Below are positions 37,472-49,993 of a stretch of 64,000 nt of DNA, piece by piece. The notes under the pieces are model-generated. The model searched no databases, was not told the DNA's origin, and saw only the letters and a program-made list of their open reading frames with translations. The position numbers and the translations under genes were made by a program. This DNA comes from Theobroma cacao (lineage: Eukaryota; Streptophyta; Magnoliopsida; Malvales; Malvaceae). Numbering within the stretch: position 1 is the stretch's first letter; every line of letters starts with the position of its first letter. Location: contig NC_030852.1 of assembly GCF_000208745.1 (NCBI RefSeq), forward strand, positions 31,326,969-31,390,968. Direction: 5' to 3'.

Positions 37472-39400
37472 TTCAAACTATTGTTAAATCTGTAGGAGTA
37501 AAACTAGTTGATGAAGGAACCTAAATAATCTGTATACAGCTTCTGTATGATGGAAAGCTTGTCGCACTTCTTACCATTGAGCATTTTCTGCTTCCAACAT
37601 CAAGCAGGTACCAATTTTCATTATGTCAGTCAAGTTCCCAGCCATCATACTGGAATCTGTACACAAAACAAAGCACATTATTCCAGAGAATTATGCTAAA
37701 TGAGATTGTTTGGATATTGTATATGCTATGACTTCATACATGACACAAAGGGAAAAAGATACTAGAAGATTGCTCAATAATCTAGAAAGTTTCACTTCTA
37801 TCTTGTACAAGGCCAGAAACGGTGAGCCCAGAAAGTGAGGTGTATTAGACCTTGCCTTCTCCTGATCACCTTCAACCCAAGACTTCTGTACCATGTATAG
37901 AAAAGAGACCTTTATGTTCCACGTATAGAAACTCCTGCATCGCAATACTTATAAAGGAGACCTTTATCCATGAGAACAATGCCTCTGGAACATATTTATT
38001 TATCTGCTTTATCCATAATATCAGTCTGGCCAAATGGGCCACCCCATCCGCAAATTTGTATTTATAGAAAGTGAACAGGCAACTGTAACCATTTAAACAT
38101 CTACCAACTATTTTCCATAAAGTTAGAAACTGAGCACTATTTCTAATCCTCCCAGCATTGATATGGAACTTTAACACCATTTCCAGGGCTTATTACTTAA
38201 ATGATAATAAACTACAACTGTTTCCCTGTCGATTTTATTTTCATAAAAATTTGCATAGCTTTTACCCAATGCTTTTATTTCTTCATATGTCTACAATAAG
38301 AATGCTTAAATTCCTTCTTAAAAAAACAATTTATTTCAGCTACCAACATTTAGAACCTGATTTGTCTCTTTCTTCATGTAAAACATAAAAAACCTACCTT
38401 TTAGGATATTGTAACCGTTAACATGATTCGTATCACTTTATGCATGATCGCCAGAGGTAACAATCCCTAGACTATCTTTCTCTGTATTAGGAAGATGGAA
38501 ACCTCCCTTAGGAGTAATAAAACAAAATGTGTAGCAAGAAGTTATCAAATCAAAGGGATTATAACCATACTCCTACTATCGTAATAAGTGGTTTACACAT
38601 TGATATCAATGAAACGAAGAATCTATCCGAAATTTGTCTGGCAACTTTCTGAATGATATAAAACTCAATTTGATTTATAAGATGAGCGAGCAGCATGGAA
38701 GCTCATCACACAATCTAATGTTTGAACATCAATCCCCTACAGTACATGAAATTCATACTACATTAATTAGATCCTTTCAGCCCCATCTGACTTCCACAAC
38801 TTCCAAGCATGAGTCTTGTTTCAATTATACTTGTTAATAAAATACTATATCATATCATATAACACATTAATGATGAGTAACATCACACCTTGTTAGAAGC
38901 ATTAATTGATGAATCAACATTGTTTGAACAAGAAAATTTTACAAATAAAATCACATCAAACCTACCTATAGGCATAAAACAAAACATCAACCCCTGTAAT
39001 CAAAATAAGCATAAAAGCCTAACCCATTACAAATTTCACATTAACAAACATCTTCGATGTTGTTTAAAGGTGTCCCCGAATTTAAAGGTACTTAAAAGCA
39101 AGACCCTTTTAAGCCCAAAATGTTCAAGATAACAAAAGAAAACAAGCATTATTGTTAGAACATGCAGAAATTGAAAGATTGCCAGAAAAAAAAAAAGAGA
39201 TGAAACATAGAAAGCTTTAGATATGTACCTTTAGAATGCGGATTTTTCTTTTGTGAATTGATTTGAGAGTGTTGGGACAAGGTGAGAGGGAGAAAGAGAG
39301 GGAGAGGAGCTAAGAAAGCGGGAGGTTGTCGGATTAGGGAAGCAAGAGGAAGAAGAAAAACAAGGAAAGGTGCTTTTTAGAGCAATTTTAGGACGCCGAT
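37472..39400 (-). other. 5' UTR exons and introns of the small basic protein gene
   Basis: The coding exon begins at acceptor CTACAG before 37489. An upstream exon fits 37656-37575, with acceptor TGTACAG and donor ATG-GTAAGA. A further upstream exon ends at 39229 (donor AAAG-GTACAT). On the minus strand it begins with CT-rich sequence at about 39240-39380, typical of a plant transcription start. The intron between the two UTR exons is about 1.6 kb of AT-rich DNA without a gene. Exons are inferred from splice signals only. Confidence 0.55.
37489..37648 (-). promoter_or_regulatory. Spliced 24-codon uORF whose stop codon is split by an intron
   Basis: Starting at the tandem ATG ATG at 37648, the frame reads MMAGNLTDIMKIGTCLMLEA and ENAQ. 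TG at the exon end (37575) plus A at 37489 then makes TGA. The stop lies 17 bases before the main ATG at 37471. The short gap leaves little room for reinitiation, so the uORF could strongly limit translation. Whether the peptide is conserved is unknown. Confidence 0.45.
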
Positions 39401-39529
39401 GTTAACAAGAATCACAGTCAAAACTACTGATAACCAAATCAACCAAATGACTTTATGCCACGTGCAATCGTCCTTGCTCTGCGACTCTCTCTATGATTAA
39501 TATAATCTTTGAAACAACACCGTCCACAT

Positions 39530-39616
39530 GGGGTGGTGGCGCAGTTGGCTAGCGCGTAGGTCTCATAGCTATGTTGAGTTATCCTGAGGTCGAGAGTTCG
39601 AGCCTCTCTCACCCCA
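39530..39616 (+). tRNA. trnM-CAU: Elongator tRNA-Met (CAU) with a 13-base intron
   Basis: The acceptor stem GGGGTGG pairs with TCACCCC (last pair G-U) with discriminator A at 39616. The D arm is GGCGCAGTTGGCTAGCGC. The anticodon CAT is at 39564-39566. The T arm is GAGAGTTCGAGCCTCTC. An insertion GCTATGTTGAGTT at 39568-39580, directly 3' of the base after the anticodon, is where plant elongator tRNA-Met introns lie. The CCA end is not encoded. A T run at 39620-39626 supplies a Pol III terminator. It matches the well-known plant nuclear elongator tRNA-Met closely. Confidence 0.93.
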
Positions 39617-39619
39617 TTG

Positions 39620-39626
39620 TTTTTTT
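39620..39626 (+). terminator. Pol III T-run terminator of tRNA-Met
   Basis: Seven consecutive T bases begin four bases after the tRNA 3' end, which is enough to stop RNA polymerase III. Confidence 0.8.
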
Positions 39627-39668
39627 CTTTTAAGAATATTATTTTTGAAGTTGACAAAGCAAAGCAAG

Positions 39669-39796
39669 CCCATGAAAAGCCTTGAACTATTCTCTCTAGC
39701 GATAAGTCTTTGATTTTGGTTTGAATCAATTACCCATGAAAAGCCTTGAACTATTCTCCCTAGAGATGAGCATTTGATTTTGGTTTGAATCAATTA
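39669..39796 (+). repeat. 64 bp tandem duplication beside the tRNA gene
   Basis: Copies at 39669-39732 and 39733-39796 begin CCCATGAAAAGCCTTGAACT and end GGTTTGAATCAATTA, differing at only a few positions. It lies 50 bases downstream of the tRNA. The high identity suggests a recent duplication. Confidence 0.9.
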
Positions 39797-42540
39797 CTTG
39801 GTTTGATTTATTCGATTATTTTGATCAATTTTTTATGTTTAAAATTTGAATTGAAAAAATCAATAAGCCAATTATTAAATATAAACTTTTTAAATATATA
39901 TTTGATATATACTATATCAATAATATATTTAATATATACTTTACATATAAATATTATTAACAGATAATATAAAATAATAAAACTTACCAAATGCTCATTT
40001 CTCAATTATACGACTTGACCTCTACTCGTAAATTTTATGATTAAAAGTAAAGAATGTTTTAAAATTTTTTATATTTTTAAAATTTGGGTTTAAATGTTTG
40101 CAAGTTTAAAAAAATGATAAATGGGGTTAAAAAATTATCTCCTAAAATCATGTAAGCTTAGAGCTCGATTTTTCGATTATTATATTGTATTGAAATAAAA
40201 AGAAAATTACAAAAATGAAAGGAAGAAACTTACCATTTACCATCACCAGGGGTGATGAAGATTTGAAAATTCTTACTAAAAACTTTACGAGTTGTCATGC
40301 ATTCAAGTATTTAATTTATTGATTTGTATATGATTTATCTATTTAAATAATAAAATTAAAATTCCTCTTCCTTCAATTATTAAAAAAAAAAAAACTCTAC
40401 ATGTTGTGGTGTGTTTCGTGCGTTGAAATTAGGGCAAGCTCTTAGCTTCTTCATGTTTGACAATTTAGTTGAATTTGCGACGGTGTTCAAACAAAAATTT
40501 TTGAGCTTGCAATGGCCCGTCAAAAAAGTATAAGACCGGGACAATGATAGATGTGAGTCCCTTTACAAAATTTCTAACTGATTAAGTCTATATTTTGACA
40601 GTTTTAATCCATTTCCTTTTATAATTTAATATTACAAAAAATGAATATTGTTACACCCCTATAAATCAATGACAAACCATACTTTTACTTACTTTTATAT
40701 AACTTATAGGTATATATATGGAAGGGTTTTCAGATTAATTAGTTAACATTTTCATGCATCTCACGTGAAACTATCGACACGTGATATATTATAGTAATTA
40801 AAACTTTATGGTATTGATATTTTTGTTATTTAGTTTGTTGATAATAAATAGATAAAATGTAAAAAGTGAAGGAAATAAAAGATAAATTATAAAAATAAAC
40901 AAAATATTAAAATAATAAATTAGGCATACAAGGCACTTGAATCTTGCTTCATATTAGTAGTACTGCACATTAAGGCTAGGGAAATTGAAATTTATTCTTA
41001 TAAAAGATAAGCAATATCGGTCAAGTCAAGTTTTGGTTATTATTACATATCTTTTATATATAATAATAAACTTTTACCTGTAAAAAATAAATAAAACTTG
41101 ATGCGTAAAACTAATTAGAATCCCAAAATAAAAGGAAAACAAGTACATTTTCCACTATGAACATAACATATATATTAAATTGGAGGGCTTTATATATTAA
41201 TTAGTTGCATGTGGTTAGTGCAAGTACCAATATTAAAATTTACATAATCGTGAGCCTTTTTCGTTAATGCTGGAGACCAAGATGCCTTAAGCAACCAACT
41301 TGCATGATTCTTGTTTATATTCCAAGTGATCATCAACATTAATTAATTGCAAAAAAGAAAATATTTAGCCTCCTATTGACACGTTGGCTGCTCATTAGGG
41401 CTGGAAAAACCGTATGCGACTTTCCCCCTTTGCCGAACTTTTGCCCTATCCGTCTTCCTTTTTCAATGTTTCTATTAAAACAAAATATATGAGAACAATA
41501 TTCCAAAAAAAGAGAAAATAAATTGATTTAAATTTTGATTTAATTGAAGCAATAGCTATACAATTTTGCATGACCTGGCAACAAGAATTTTCCAATATAT
41601 ACAACTTTCTTCATTACCTTGTATTAATTAGCCATGTGATAAATGATGAATAGAGATATCTCTTATAAAAGGTGACAAATATTTTTTAAATTTTAAAATT
41701 CATGATCTGACCCTCATCTAATCTTAAATTGGTGCGCCGTGAAGTGTGATTATATTATTTATAAATTTTGTATGATTAAATATTAGTAGTTTTCAATTGT
41801 TTTAATTATGTCTTACAAATGTAAAAATATTAATAGTTATATACATAATAATGGATATGATAAAATTAATTATACATTTTAATAAAGTAATCATGATTAA
41901 CACTAATATTAAACAATAATAAAAAATTATGCAACATAAGACGATTGATAATTTCTTTAAACAAGATTAATTTTTTTAAATTTGTATTCAATAGATTATA
42001 CAAATTAAATTATACAAGTTATAAATTTAGTAATTCAATAATTAAATAAGATAAATGGGTGTTAAAATTGGTTAAATGAATTTAATTGTGTACCATGTCT
42101 TGAACTTGTCAACATAATTAATAATTTTAAACACAAATCGGTTTAATTTTTTATCGTATTAACTAATCGTATCAGAAAATTATGGAATCTAACTATTACA
42201 GCATTTATTATAAAAATATGTTTTTTGTTCGTCGTGCACATGTGAAATGAATAAATAGAAGGGCTAGAAAGGTCCAAGAAGAGTCAAAGTGATGAGTTGG
42301 CAGATATCTATGTGAAGTGGATGAGTGGACCCACACAACTGCGTTCGGACTAAAAACTAGTAAAAGGTTAAAGAGAGTCGAAACATCGGCGCTAATTCCG
42401 TTTACTTTGACTCTACCCCCAGTCCCCATATCTATTGTTCCGTTTATTTAACACGTCATTTCGTGGTCACTTATTTCTGGACCCACCTCTAGGCCCCACG
42501 AAACAAAAAAGAAAAATCCCTAAAAATTAAATTTTAAAAA
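39797..42540. other. Gene-free AT-rich DNA
   Basis: Very AT-rich sequence with no supported gene. Two palindromic CACGTG sites occur near 40772 and 40784, only 12 bases apart. Nothing else is recognisable. Confidence 0.4.
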
Positions 42541-42639
42541 ATTGGGAAGGGGAAAAAATTGTCAAAAATGAAGATCATTGAATTCATTTCCACAATGGCC
42601 CACCGCGCACGTTAGTCTCCAGCACCTCCCCAGCTAGCG

Positions 42640-43471
42640 CTAGGGTTTACTTTCCTTTCTTTTCCTTCGATATCCGTTTGATTCCATTTTTCTTTCCCTC
42701 ATTCTAGAAAGAGGAAGAAGGTCTTCACGGGACTTTAAGAATACGGACCCGGTAATTTTTTCATTAGTGTTTTTTTTTTGTAATTTGATTAATTTTTATT
42801 AGTATCATTTTTTCTTTTTTTTTACCTGCATTATTTTGTGTGTCTGCTGATCTTGTTCTTGTGATATTGATGGAGTTTTATGATGTGGGGTTTGATTTTT
42901 GGGGCTAATTATTTTATAACTGTTTGATGTTTCTGTGGTCTGGTTTCTGGGATTTGCTTATTGAGTGGAAACTTTTGGTGGGTTGATTTTGGGCTTTATG
43001 CCTTTATGATGCAGGAAGCTGACGTTGGGTTTTTGAGGGCAATTCTGAGACACTAATTTGAAGAATTTAGATTTTAGGGTTTTTGGATTGGAAGAAAAGG
43101 GTGCTCTTTTTCTTGTTGAATATCAAGTTTAGGTTTGTTTTTGTGATTTTTGGTGGAGATTGAGTTGTTCTGCGCTTATATTACTGTGAAGAATTTTTGT
43201 TGTTTGAACATGGAGTCCCAAAGTTTGAAGGTTTTGAATGACTGCACCCTTGTGGATATCTAGGGAAAATCAAAAGTGCTTCCTGGTCAGGTTTTTGCAG
43301 CTTATGCAAGTTTGAGGTTGCTGTTGTGAAAGATTGCTAGCTGGTGCTTGAGCTTGGATTTTTGAGGTTCTGGGGTATTCTGTTGAAGCTTTTGAATGGT
43401 TTGACTTTGTGGCTGTTTGGAAATATTGGGATTAGTTTCTTCTGGTGCAGTTTGCAGTTTAGTTTTTCAAA
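42640..43471 (+). promoter_or_regulatory. 5' UTR of the IKU1-like gene with an intron and uORFs
   Basis: A CT-rich stretch near 42640-42700 looks like a transcript start. Donor G-GTAATTTT at 42752 and acceptor GATGCAG at 43014 define a probable UTR intron. The downstream leader holds several uORFs: 43210-43263 (17 aa, MESQSLKVLNDCTLVDI), 43304-43315 and 43396-43404. All end before the main ATG at 43472. Confidence 0.55.
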
Positions 43472-44482
43472 ATGGATAATTCAAAGAACCGGCATAATGA
43501 TCATCTGGGTGTGAACAAGATCGGGAAGAACATAAAGAAGAGCCCGTTGCATCAACCTAATTTTGCTAATAATGCAGCTAGGCAGCAGCCTCAGCCTCAG
43601 GTTTATAATATAAGCAAGAATGATTTCAGGAACATTGTTCAGCAGCTCACTGGTTCACCTTCACAAGATCCTTTGCCCAGACCACCACAGAATCCACCCA
43701 AACCCCAAAGTATGAGGTTGCAGCGAATTAGGCCTCCACCATTGACACCAATCAATCGACCCCATATTCCACCTCCAGTCCCAGTCCCGGTTCCAGCCCC
43801 TGCTCACGTACCAGCTCTAGTTCCCCCTCCTGCTCCTTATAACAATAGCTTAGTTAGACCTGGTCACTATGGACCACCATCACCTGCAATGTTGCATCCT
43901 ATGATGCCTGGAGATGCTATTTGGGGAAATACAGCTGAATCTCCTATCTCAGCTTATATGCGGTACCTTCAGACTTCTCTTATAGATCCAAGTCCAGTTG
44001 GAAACCAAGTTCAACCTCAACTATACCCCCCAGTTCCAGGTCAACCTCAGGCTTTGCCACCATCTTCTGGTTTACTTCCTAATCCACCAATGCCAGTTCT
44101 CCCTTCCCCAAGAGGAGTAAATGGTCCTGTACCACCGATGCCTAATATCCCTTCTCCACGCATGAAAGGTCCTGTTCCATCAATGCCCAATCTTCCATCC
44201 CCGCGGATGAATGGGCCTCCTCTTTTACCCTCTCCAACTTCTCAATTCCTTTTGCCATCACCTACTGGTTACATGAATTTGTTGTCCCCCCGCTCACCTT
44301 ACCCTTTGCTTTCTCCTGGGGTTCAATTTCCTCCAATGACTCCCAATTTTGCTTTTTCACCAATGGGTCAGTCAGGGATTTTAGGTCCAGGACCTCAACC
44401 TCCACCTTCCCCAGGTCTTGTGTTTCCATTATCACCTTCTGGGTTTTTTCCCTTCCCAAGTCCAAGATGGAGGGATCAATAG
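43472..44482 (+). CDS. IKU1: VQ-motif protein, HAIKU1 (IKU1) type
   Basis: 336 aa, single coding exon. The VQ motif FRNIVQQLTG (FxxxVQxLTG) is at residues 52-61. VQ proteins are plant cofactors of WRKY factors; IKU1 acts with MINI3 and IKU2 in endosperm and seed growth. The N-terminus MDNSKNRHNDHLGVNKIGKN, the phrase KSPLHQPNFANN, the block AESPISAYMRYLQ, and the C-terminal LPSPTGY, PRSPYPLLSPGVQ and SPSGFFPFPSPRW match my memory of IKU1. Between them lies a long proline-rich, low-complexity region with repeated PSPRMNGP-like units. By gene order the Arabidopsis counterpart would be VQ32 (At5g46780), a paralogue of IKU1, so the exact orthologue is open. Confidence 0.9.
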   Translation: MDNSKNRHNDHLGVNKIGKNIKKSPLHQPNFANNAARQQPQPQVYNISKNDFRNIVQQLTGSPSQDPLPRPPQNPPKPQSMRLQRIRPPPLTPINRPHIPPPVPVPVPAPAHVPALVPPPAPYNNSLVRPGHYGPPSPAMLHPMMPGDAIWGNTAESPISAYMRYLQTSLIDPSPVGNQVQPQLYPPVPGQPQALPPSSGLLPNPPMPVLPSPRGVNGPVPPMPNIPSPRMKGPVPSMPNLPSPRMNGPPLLPSPTSQFLLPSPTGYMNLLSPRSPYPLLSPGVQFPPMTPNFAFSPMGQSGILGPGPQPPPSPGLVFPLSPSGFFPFPSPRWRDQ

Positions 44483-45352
44483 TCCAAGATATTGCATTAT
44501 TGTTCTTATCAGTTCAATGCTTGTTGAGGAACTGGGAGCTTCTTCATGAAGGTTAATCTCCTTCCGATGGAGGTTCAATCGTGAAAATATAATGTACACT
44601 GGTGGTGTAAGGGTCTTATTAAAGTTTTATTTTCTTCTTTTGTTTTCTTTTTTGGTCTTTTACCATGTTGATACCCATTTCCCCAAGTTGTTTGCGCTGA
44701 GGCTTGTAACAGCTGCAATGCTTTTTGTATTCTTGGACAAGTTTTACCTAGGAAATAGTGGAGATCAGATAACTCAGTTGGACATCTGGACAGAAGCTGT
44801 AACATGAAAGAGCTGTAACCTGTAAGGAGGTAAGACCACAGGCATAAAAAATTTATAGGTAGGCAAATCTAGTTGAAAAATTCTTGTGTAGTTGTACTGT
44901 TGTGGATTAAATCCTAATTAGTTTCGGTTAAATTCTTGTTCAATTGGGTGGCATGTGGAAATAAAATGTTCAAGCAATTCTTCATTATTTTTTTTCCATG
45001 TTATTGAAAATGAAGGGTGATGGTGTTAGACTATATCAAATTTTGCTCAAAATGTTTAATTTTTTACTCCTATTGGTGTTGAGTTGCTAATCGTAAACCA
45101 TTTTCTAATAAAAACTTGCCTTTGATTGATTACCTGCAAGAGAGTCAAATAGAGGAGTAATTTTGTTCTTCATATTAGTTCACTATAGCTCAATGATGCC
45201 TTTGAGTACTCTCTAATCTGCTATGGGTTCTCCTCGTTTGATTCTTTTGCTTATATTCAATGCTATAGTTTGCCACTCGAATGCTTGTAAAATTCATTTT
45301 CATTTTCTTGGGAGACAGATAAACTAAATTCTAGAAAGAAAAGAAGTTGCTA
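44483..45352 (+). other. 3' UTR of the IKU1-like gene and adjoining spacer
   Basis: The first roughly 500 bases after the stop, up to about 44990 with an AATAAA at 44960-44966, are probably its 3' UTR. The remainder is spacer without features. Confidence 0.45.
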
Positions 45353-45598
45353 CTAACTGCCAAAATCCCCAGCTCTGGAGCAAATTACTTCTAAGCAACA
45401 ATAAACTGCATTCACTAAGGCATTTTGATCAAGCTGTACCTTTGAACTGCCTAATTTTGAAATTGCAACCTGTCTCAAATGAGTATGAAGCAGTTCCTTT
45501 GATTTGAAGCCAGCATAAATTTCCAGTTTTATCTGAGCATATTTAATCTCTTCATGAACTCTCTTAAAGATGCATTTCTTAACATCTATTTGATGCAT
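45353..45598 (-). pseudogene. Possible captured exon or gene fragment (81 codons)
   Basis: The minus-strand frame begins with an ATG and has a balanced amino-acid composition unusual for this AT-rich spacer. Phrases include KRVHEEIKYAQIKLEIYAGF, LHTHLRQVAISKLGSSKVQL and NAVYCCLEVICSRAGDFGS. It looks like a piece of a helical protein rather than random translation. I cannot name the family and see no neighbouring exons, so it may be a fragment moved by a transposon or a chance frame. Confidence 0.3.
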
Positions 45599-48500
45599 TC
45601 AAGTTCTTATTCTGAGGTAATTCTGTATTTTCCTTGAGCATCTGGTCAGGGTAAATGGAGGCTGCAGCTGTAATTAAAGCTTCCCTTTCTAATATCGATT
45701 TGAATTTATAGATTAGTTACCCTTTGCATAAATGGTTGATGTCCCCTCCCCTTGCTATTTTGGCATCTCTGAGTTGAGAATACGAGTCAAGAGGTAAACG
45801 TTCACACCATGGAAGAAGTTATGTCCAAAGCAAAAGACAGAATCTTTTGGTCGAGAGACTTTTTAACGTCAATGGTCAACCAAAATAGAATGGAAGAGTG
45901 GTTTGCTTTATAGGGTTCCACGACAAATATCGTTTTGCTCGAAATTGGCTTGAATGTTTGGATTGTTAGAAATATGTGGAAATTCCCTTATCAGGTTGGA
46001 AATTATTATATTAAAATGATGATAAATTTTTTTTATATTAATTAAAGTAGAAATATTTTAAAAATTAAAATATAACACAAGAATTTATTATTTATTATCA
46101 ATTACTTTTAAATAAAACATTGATATTTCTATGGTTAATGGTAAGAGAATAGGTAGAAGGGAAAACCTTTTACATCCCTTGAGTGAAAACTGAAAAGCAA
46201 AGTGTTTGGATTTTCATTAAAAGCAAAAGTCTTTTGTCTGCTTAGTTCAGTTAAGTAAAGTCAGAGAGGAGTTGGTTTCAGATTGGCAGGGCCAGTTTTG
46301 AAAGAGCAATTTGCAAGTCAGATGTTTCCCTAAACTTGCCTTGGGGGAAAGGGGATGGGCTTCCACTAATGAAGCAGGGGTTCTCCATCAGGTTTGGTGG
46401 CCTGTTTTCCTGTGAAGAAGGGAAGCAAAGGACCATGGAGGTGGACCTCACTGATAGCACTGGCGTGTTTATTTTCCTTAACGTTGATGCAGACATGCTT
46501 TATAAAATCTACATTGAAATCATGAAAAGCCTTACCTAAATCCATATAGAACAATGGAATTGCGTGTAGTTGGAAAGAGATTTAAGGGTTAAGGGTGACA
46601 ATTCCAATTAAAATTGATGGCAAAATGGGTAGAGGAAACCTTATTTTCCTAACACATATTTGAAAGTTATTTGGTATTTAGAGAGACCACTCTAGTTGAA
46701 TGAATTTTACAAGTCAATTAAATTTAAAAAACGAAAGGTAAGAGTACAGAGTTGTTATATTTTTGTAGAGGGAAAAAATAAAGGTGATAATTCTCTTTTC
46801 CTTTTCTATTTCTCACTTCCCCAACCAAACAGAATGGTATTCGTCCATAATCGAAATTGGGCTTTAGGTGGACATCCATAAATCTGGCCGAAAATCCCAA
46901 ACTTGGGTCAGGGCCATTCTTAGCCGAAAGGCCTAATGCATTTTGGATTGGCATTGCAATGTCAAGTAGATCCTAAGTGGAAATGCAAAATGTTTCTTGA
47001 CCCTAATTTCGTGGTAATTAAAATGCTAATATGTAAAACAACAAAAAAAGTTGATAATTTGCTTTTATAAAATAGTATTGCAAACAACTTTTACCATTTG
47101 CTGTCGTATATGCCATGATTACTTTATCTCTTTACTAATTATTGGTTATTTGAAACAAAACACATACTGCAAATTGATCCTTAAATCTTCAAAATTTAAT
47201 TAAGCTGCAGATGGAAGTATGTATATATATAGACTGGGTTCCTTTACAAAAGCATAATCCACTTGCCCCCCAATAAACTAAAAAGAAACGAAAAATCCAA
47301 CCAGGTTGTCCTCCTAATAATTAAGGATTTAATTCCCCTTTTGGTAGTGTCATCCTATCTACATAGGAATTATGGAAATCAAATTATATGATTTTTCCCA
47401 TTTTTCCGTTAATTAACATAGAAAAAACGAGTAATATAAAATATAGAAATATGCTTTAACCATTATACGCTTTAAGAAGCAAGGAATGATTGATGATTAT
47501 TGAGTCAATTATTTCAAGTGAATTTGACAAAATAAAAAGAAGGATAAAATGAGGGCTGAAAGGAGGGTGGCACCCGTCAAATCAAAATCCATCGGTGGTG
47601 GGGGTATAGGGTTAGAATCTTGACGGCCTCTAACATGTAACTTCAACGACAATGTGCACACGCCCTGGTTTTCTTCATTGGACTTGGAAGGCCTCTTACT
47701 TGGAGATGTGGCCATCACCTTTCTCACCAAAAAAGAAACCAATTATTAACCAAAGAAAATCAAGGCAAAGATTCTTTTGACAAACCACCAAACCAATTTT
47801 TTTTCTCCTCTTCTTTCCCTCCCCATCCCTCTCTAAAGCTGCTCTTTGTAGCTTCTGTGCCCCTCTTTTTCCACTTTCTATTTGGACAGCACGAAATCTT
47901 CCTTTCCTTATTAGTCACAAGTTGGCCACTTGCACTTAAATTGCCCTTTCGCCTACCAAAAAGAGGCAAGTAGCTTTCCATGAGACTTTCTTTGTCAAAT
48001 TGGGGGGTGGGGAGGAAGTGGGGATGGTGCTCCTTCACGTGATTTAGATTATCAGAAAAATAAAGTCTCCGCCAAAAATATGATCATTATTTAAAGTTTT
48101 ATTTCGTTTTCTTAGATGACCATCAAGAAAAATTAATGTTGGATAGATCAATCACATCCTCTCAATAAATTGGATATTCCATGATTTCAACAGTTGCTGG
48201 CGTCCAAAGGCATTTTCCATTTGGGAAACCACTGTTCAAAGGGAGCTGCCTGCCCTCGCCCCCACTTTTTGATCTTATCCAATCCGGCTAAGGATAAAGA
48301 CAGTGCATGCAAATAAGATTCTATCTATAGTTTTTAAGGCTTGTCTGTGATTCCATATTTTATCATAGGCATGCGCTCCAAGATTTGGATCATAGGATTG
48401 ATTTTCATTTTTTTGGACCGATAAAACAAGCTAGCTGTCCATTTTAACCAAATTTGCTGTGTGTTATATAAACTATTTCACTATTTCAAACAAAAAAAAA

Positions 48501-49971
48501 ATTAATCAATTATTTACATATGTAAAGTCTCAAAATATCAGAAGAGGAATTTGTCTCATATAACAAGTTTTGCATAATTGGCCAAAAAAAAAAATTCAAA
48601 TGAATCGGTGAATAATATTGTTCAAAGTATTACTAGTGTTAAAAATGTTGGCAAATATTCATATTACCTCTTAATTTTTTAATCTGTTCGAATGTTCCAA
48701 ATTAATTATACTATATAGATAGATAGGTAGATTGATACATTATATCGATCTCTATATCTAATATTTGCATTTTTTTTCCTTCACATTTTCCATATGAAGC
48801 TAATACAAATGGACTTTGGTTTTGTTGGTTCTTAAAAATATATTAAAATAGCTAGATGTGTCAGTTAAATAGAAATACAAAAGAGCCTTAGCATTCCTTA
48901 ATTATCTCTTTTGTATTTGGAATAGAGATGATGATTGGAACTAAGACCATATTTTTGCAGGCAAGATTTGGTCTTGTGCTCGTTAATTATTATTATTTTG
49001 AACAAACAAGTCTTACTGCTGATCGAGTAGGATAATTTCCAAACAGGAGCATGGGTATGAAAATAAACAAAATGCCAAAAATTACACCCATAATACTAAG
49101 TAAACTTGTTGTATAAGACGCTGATCAATACCTAGAAAATGAATTGCTTTGGAAACAAAACAAAATTTAAGCTCCAAAACATCATGAGAAGGAGGGCAGC
49201 CAGTGGGTATATCACAAGGAACGAAAAACAATTGTTGTATTTCGTAATATGTAATAAATGCTTGCTTAATTACCTGTCTCTTTTTATTTATACGTAACCG
49301 GACAATAATGTTGGAGCTGGGATTTGATTTTTGCGCTATCCAATTCTCTACATATTTGAACATTTGATTTATTAATTGATGTATAATCATTTATTTAAAA
49401 AGTAAAATTTAAATACTCTTTTACTCAACAAAAAAAAAGTTCTTTACATTTTTTCCACCGACATATCCCCAAATATGTAGAAGTCAATGGAAAAGAACCC
49501 TTTTTAATTTGAATGTTTAATTTATGGACAGCTCATAGTTTGAATAATTCCAATTGAGCATCTTTGATTGTATTTTTCTTTCATGCCCAAGGCAATTTTG
49601 CAACAATGTTTAAAGTTTAGAATTTTGTTTTTATATATAAGCTTGCACCCAATTGAGCTGCACTATTAAGTTTTGCTAACGAGTGTACACTCTTTAAGAT
49701 TATCATATATTAAGTAAATAAACTTATATTCGGTGTAATGTTTATTTATCAGCGTATACATTTCAAGCACTGTCAATAGACGAGACCTTATAGATTACTA
49801 GATGAAAAGAAATCCAATAATAAAATCCATAAAGAACAAGCCATGACAGGGAGCTTCATGTTATGCATGTGCTGTCTGCTTCACTACCACAAAAGGATAG
49901 TTTTTGTATACAAATTAACTATGAGTAATGAGATCACTATTTACCTTTCAAAAAAACATAATAGAATCCAT

Positions 49972-49993
49972 AAAGAAAGAAAGAAAGAAAGAA
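49972..49993 (+). repeat. (AAAG)n microsatellite
   Basis: About five tandem AAAG units followed by an A run. Confidence 0.85.

Noticed and set aside
46336..46539. Plus-strand frame of 67 codons
   Set aside because: Composition is plausible, but I see no family motif, splice context or neighbouring exon.
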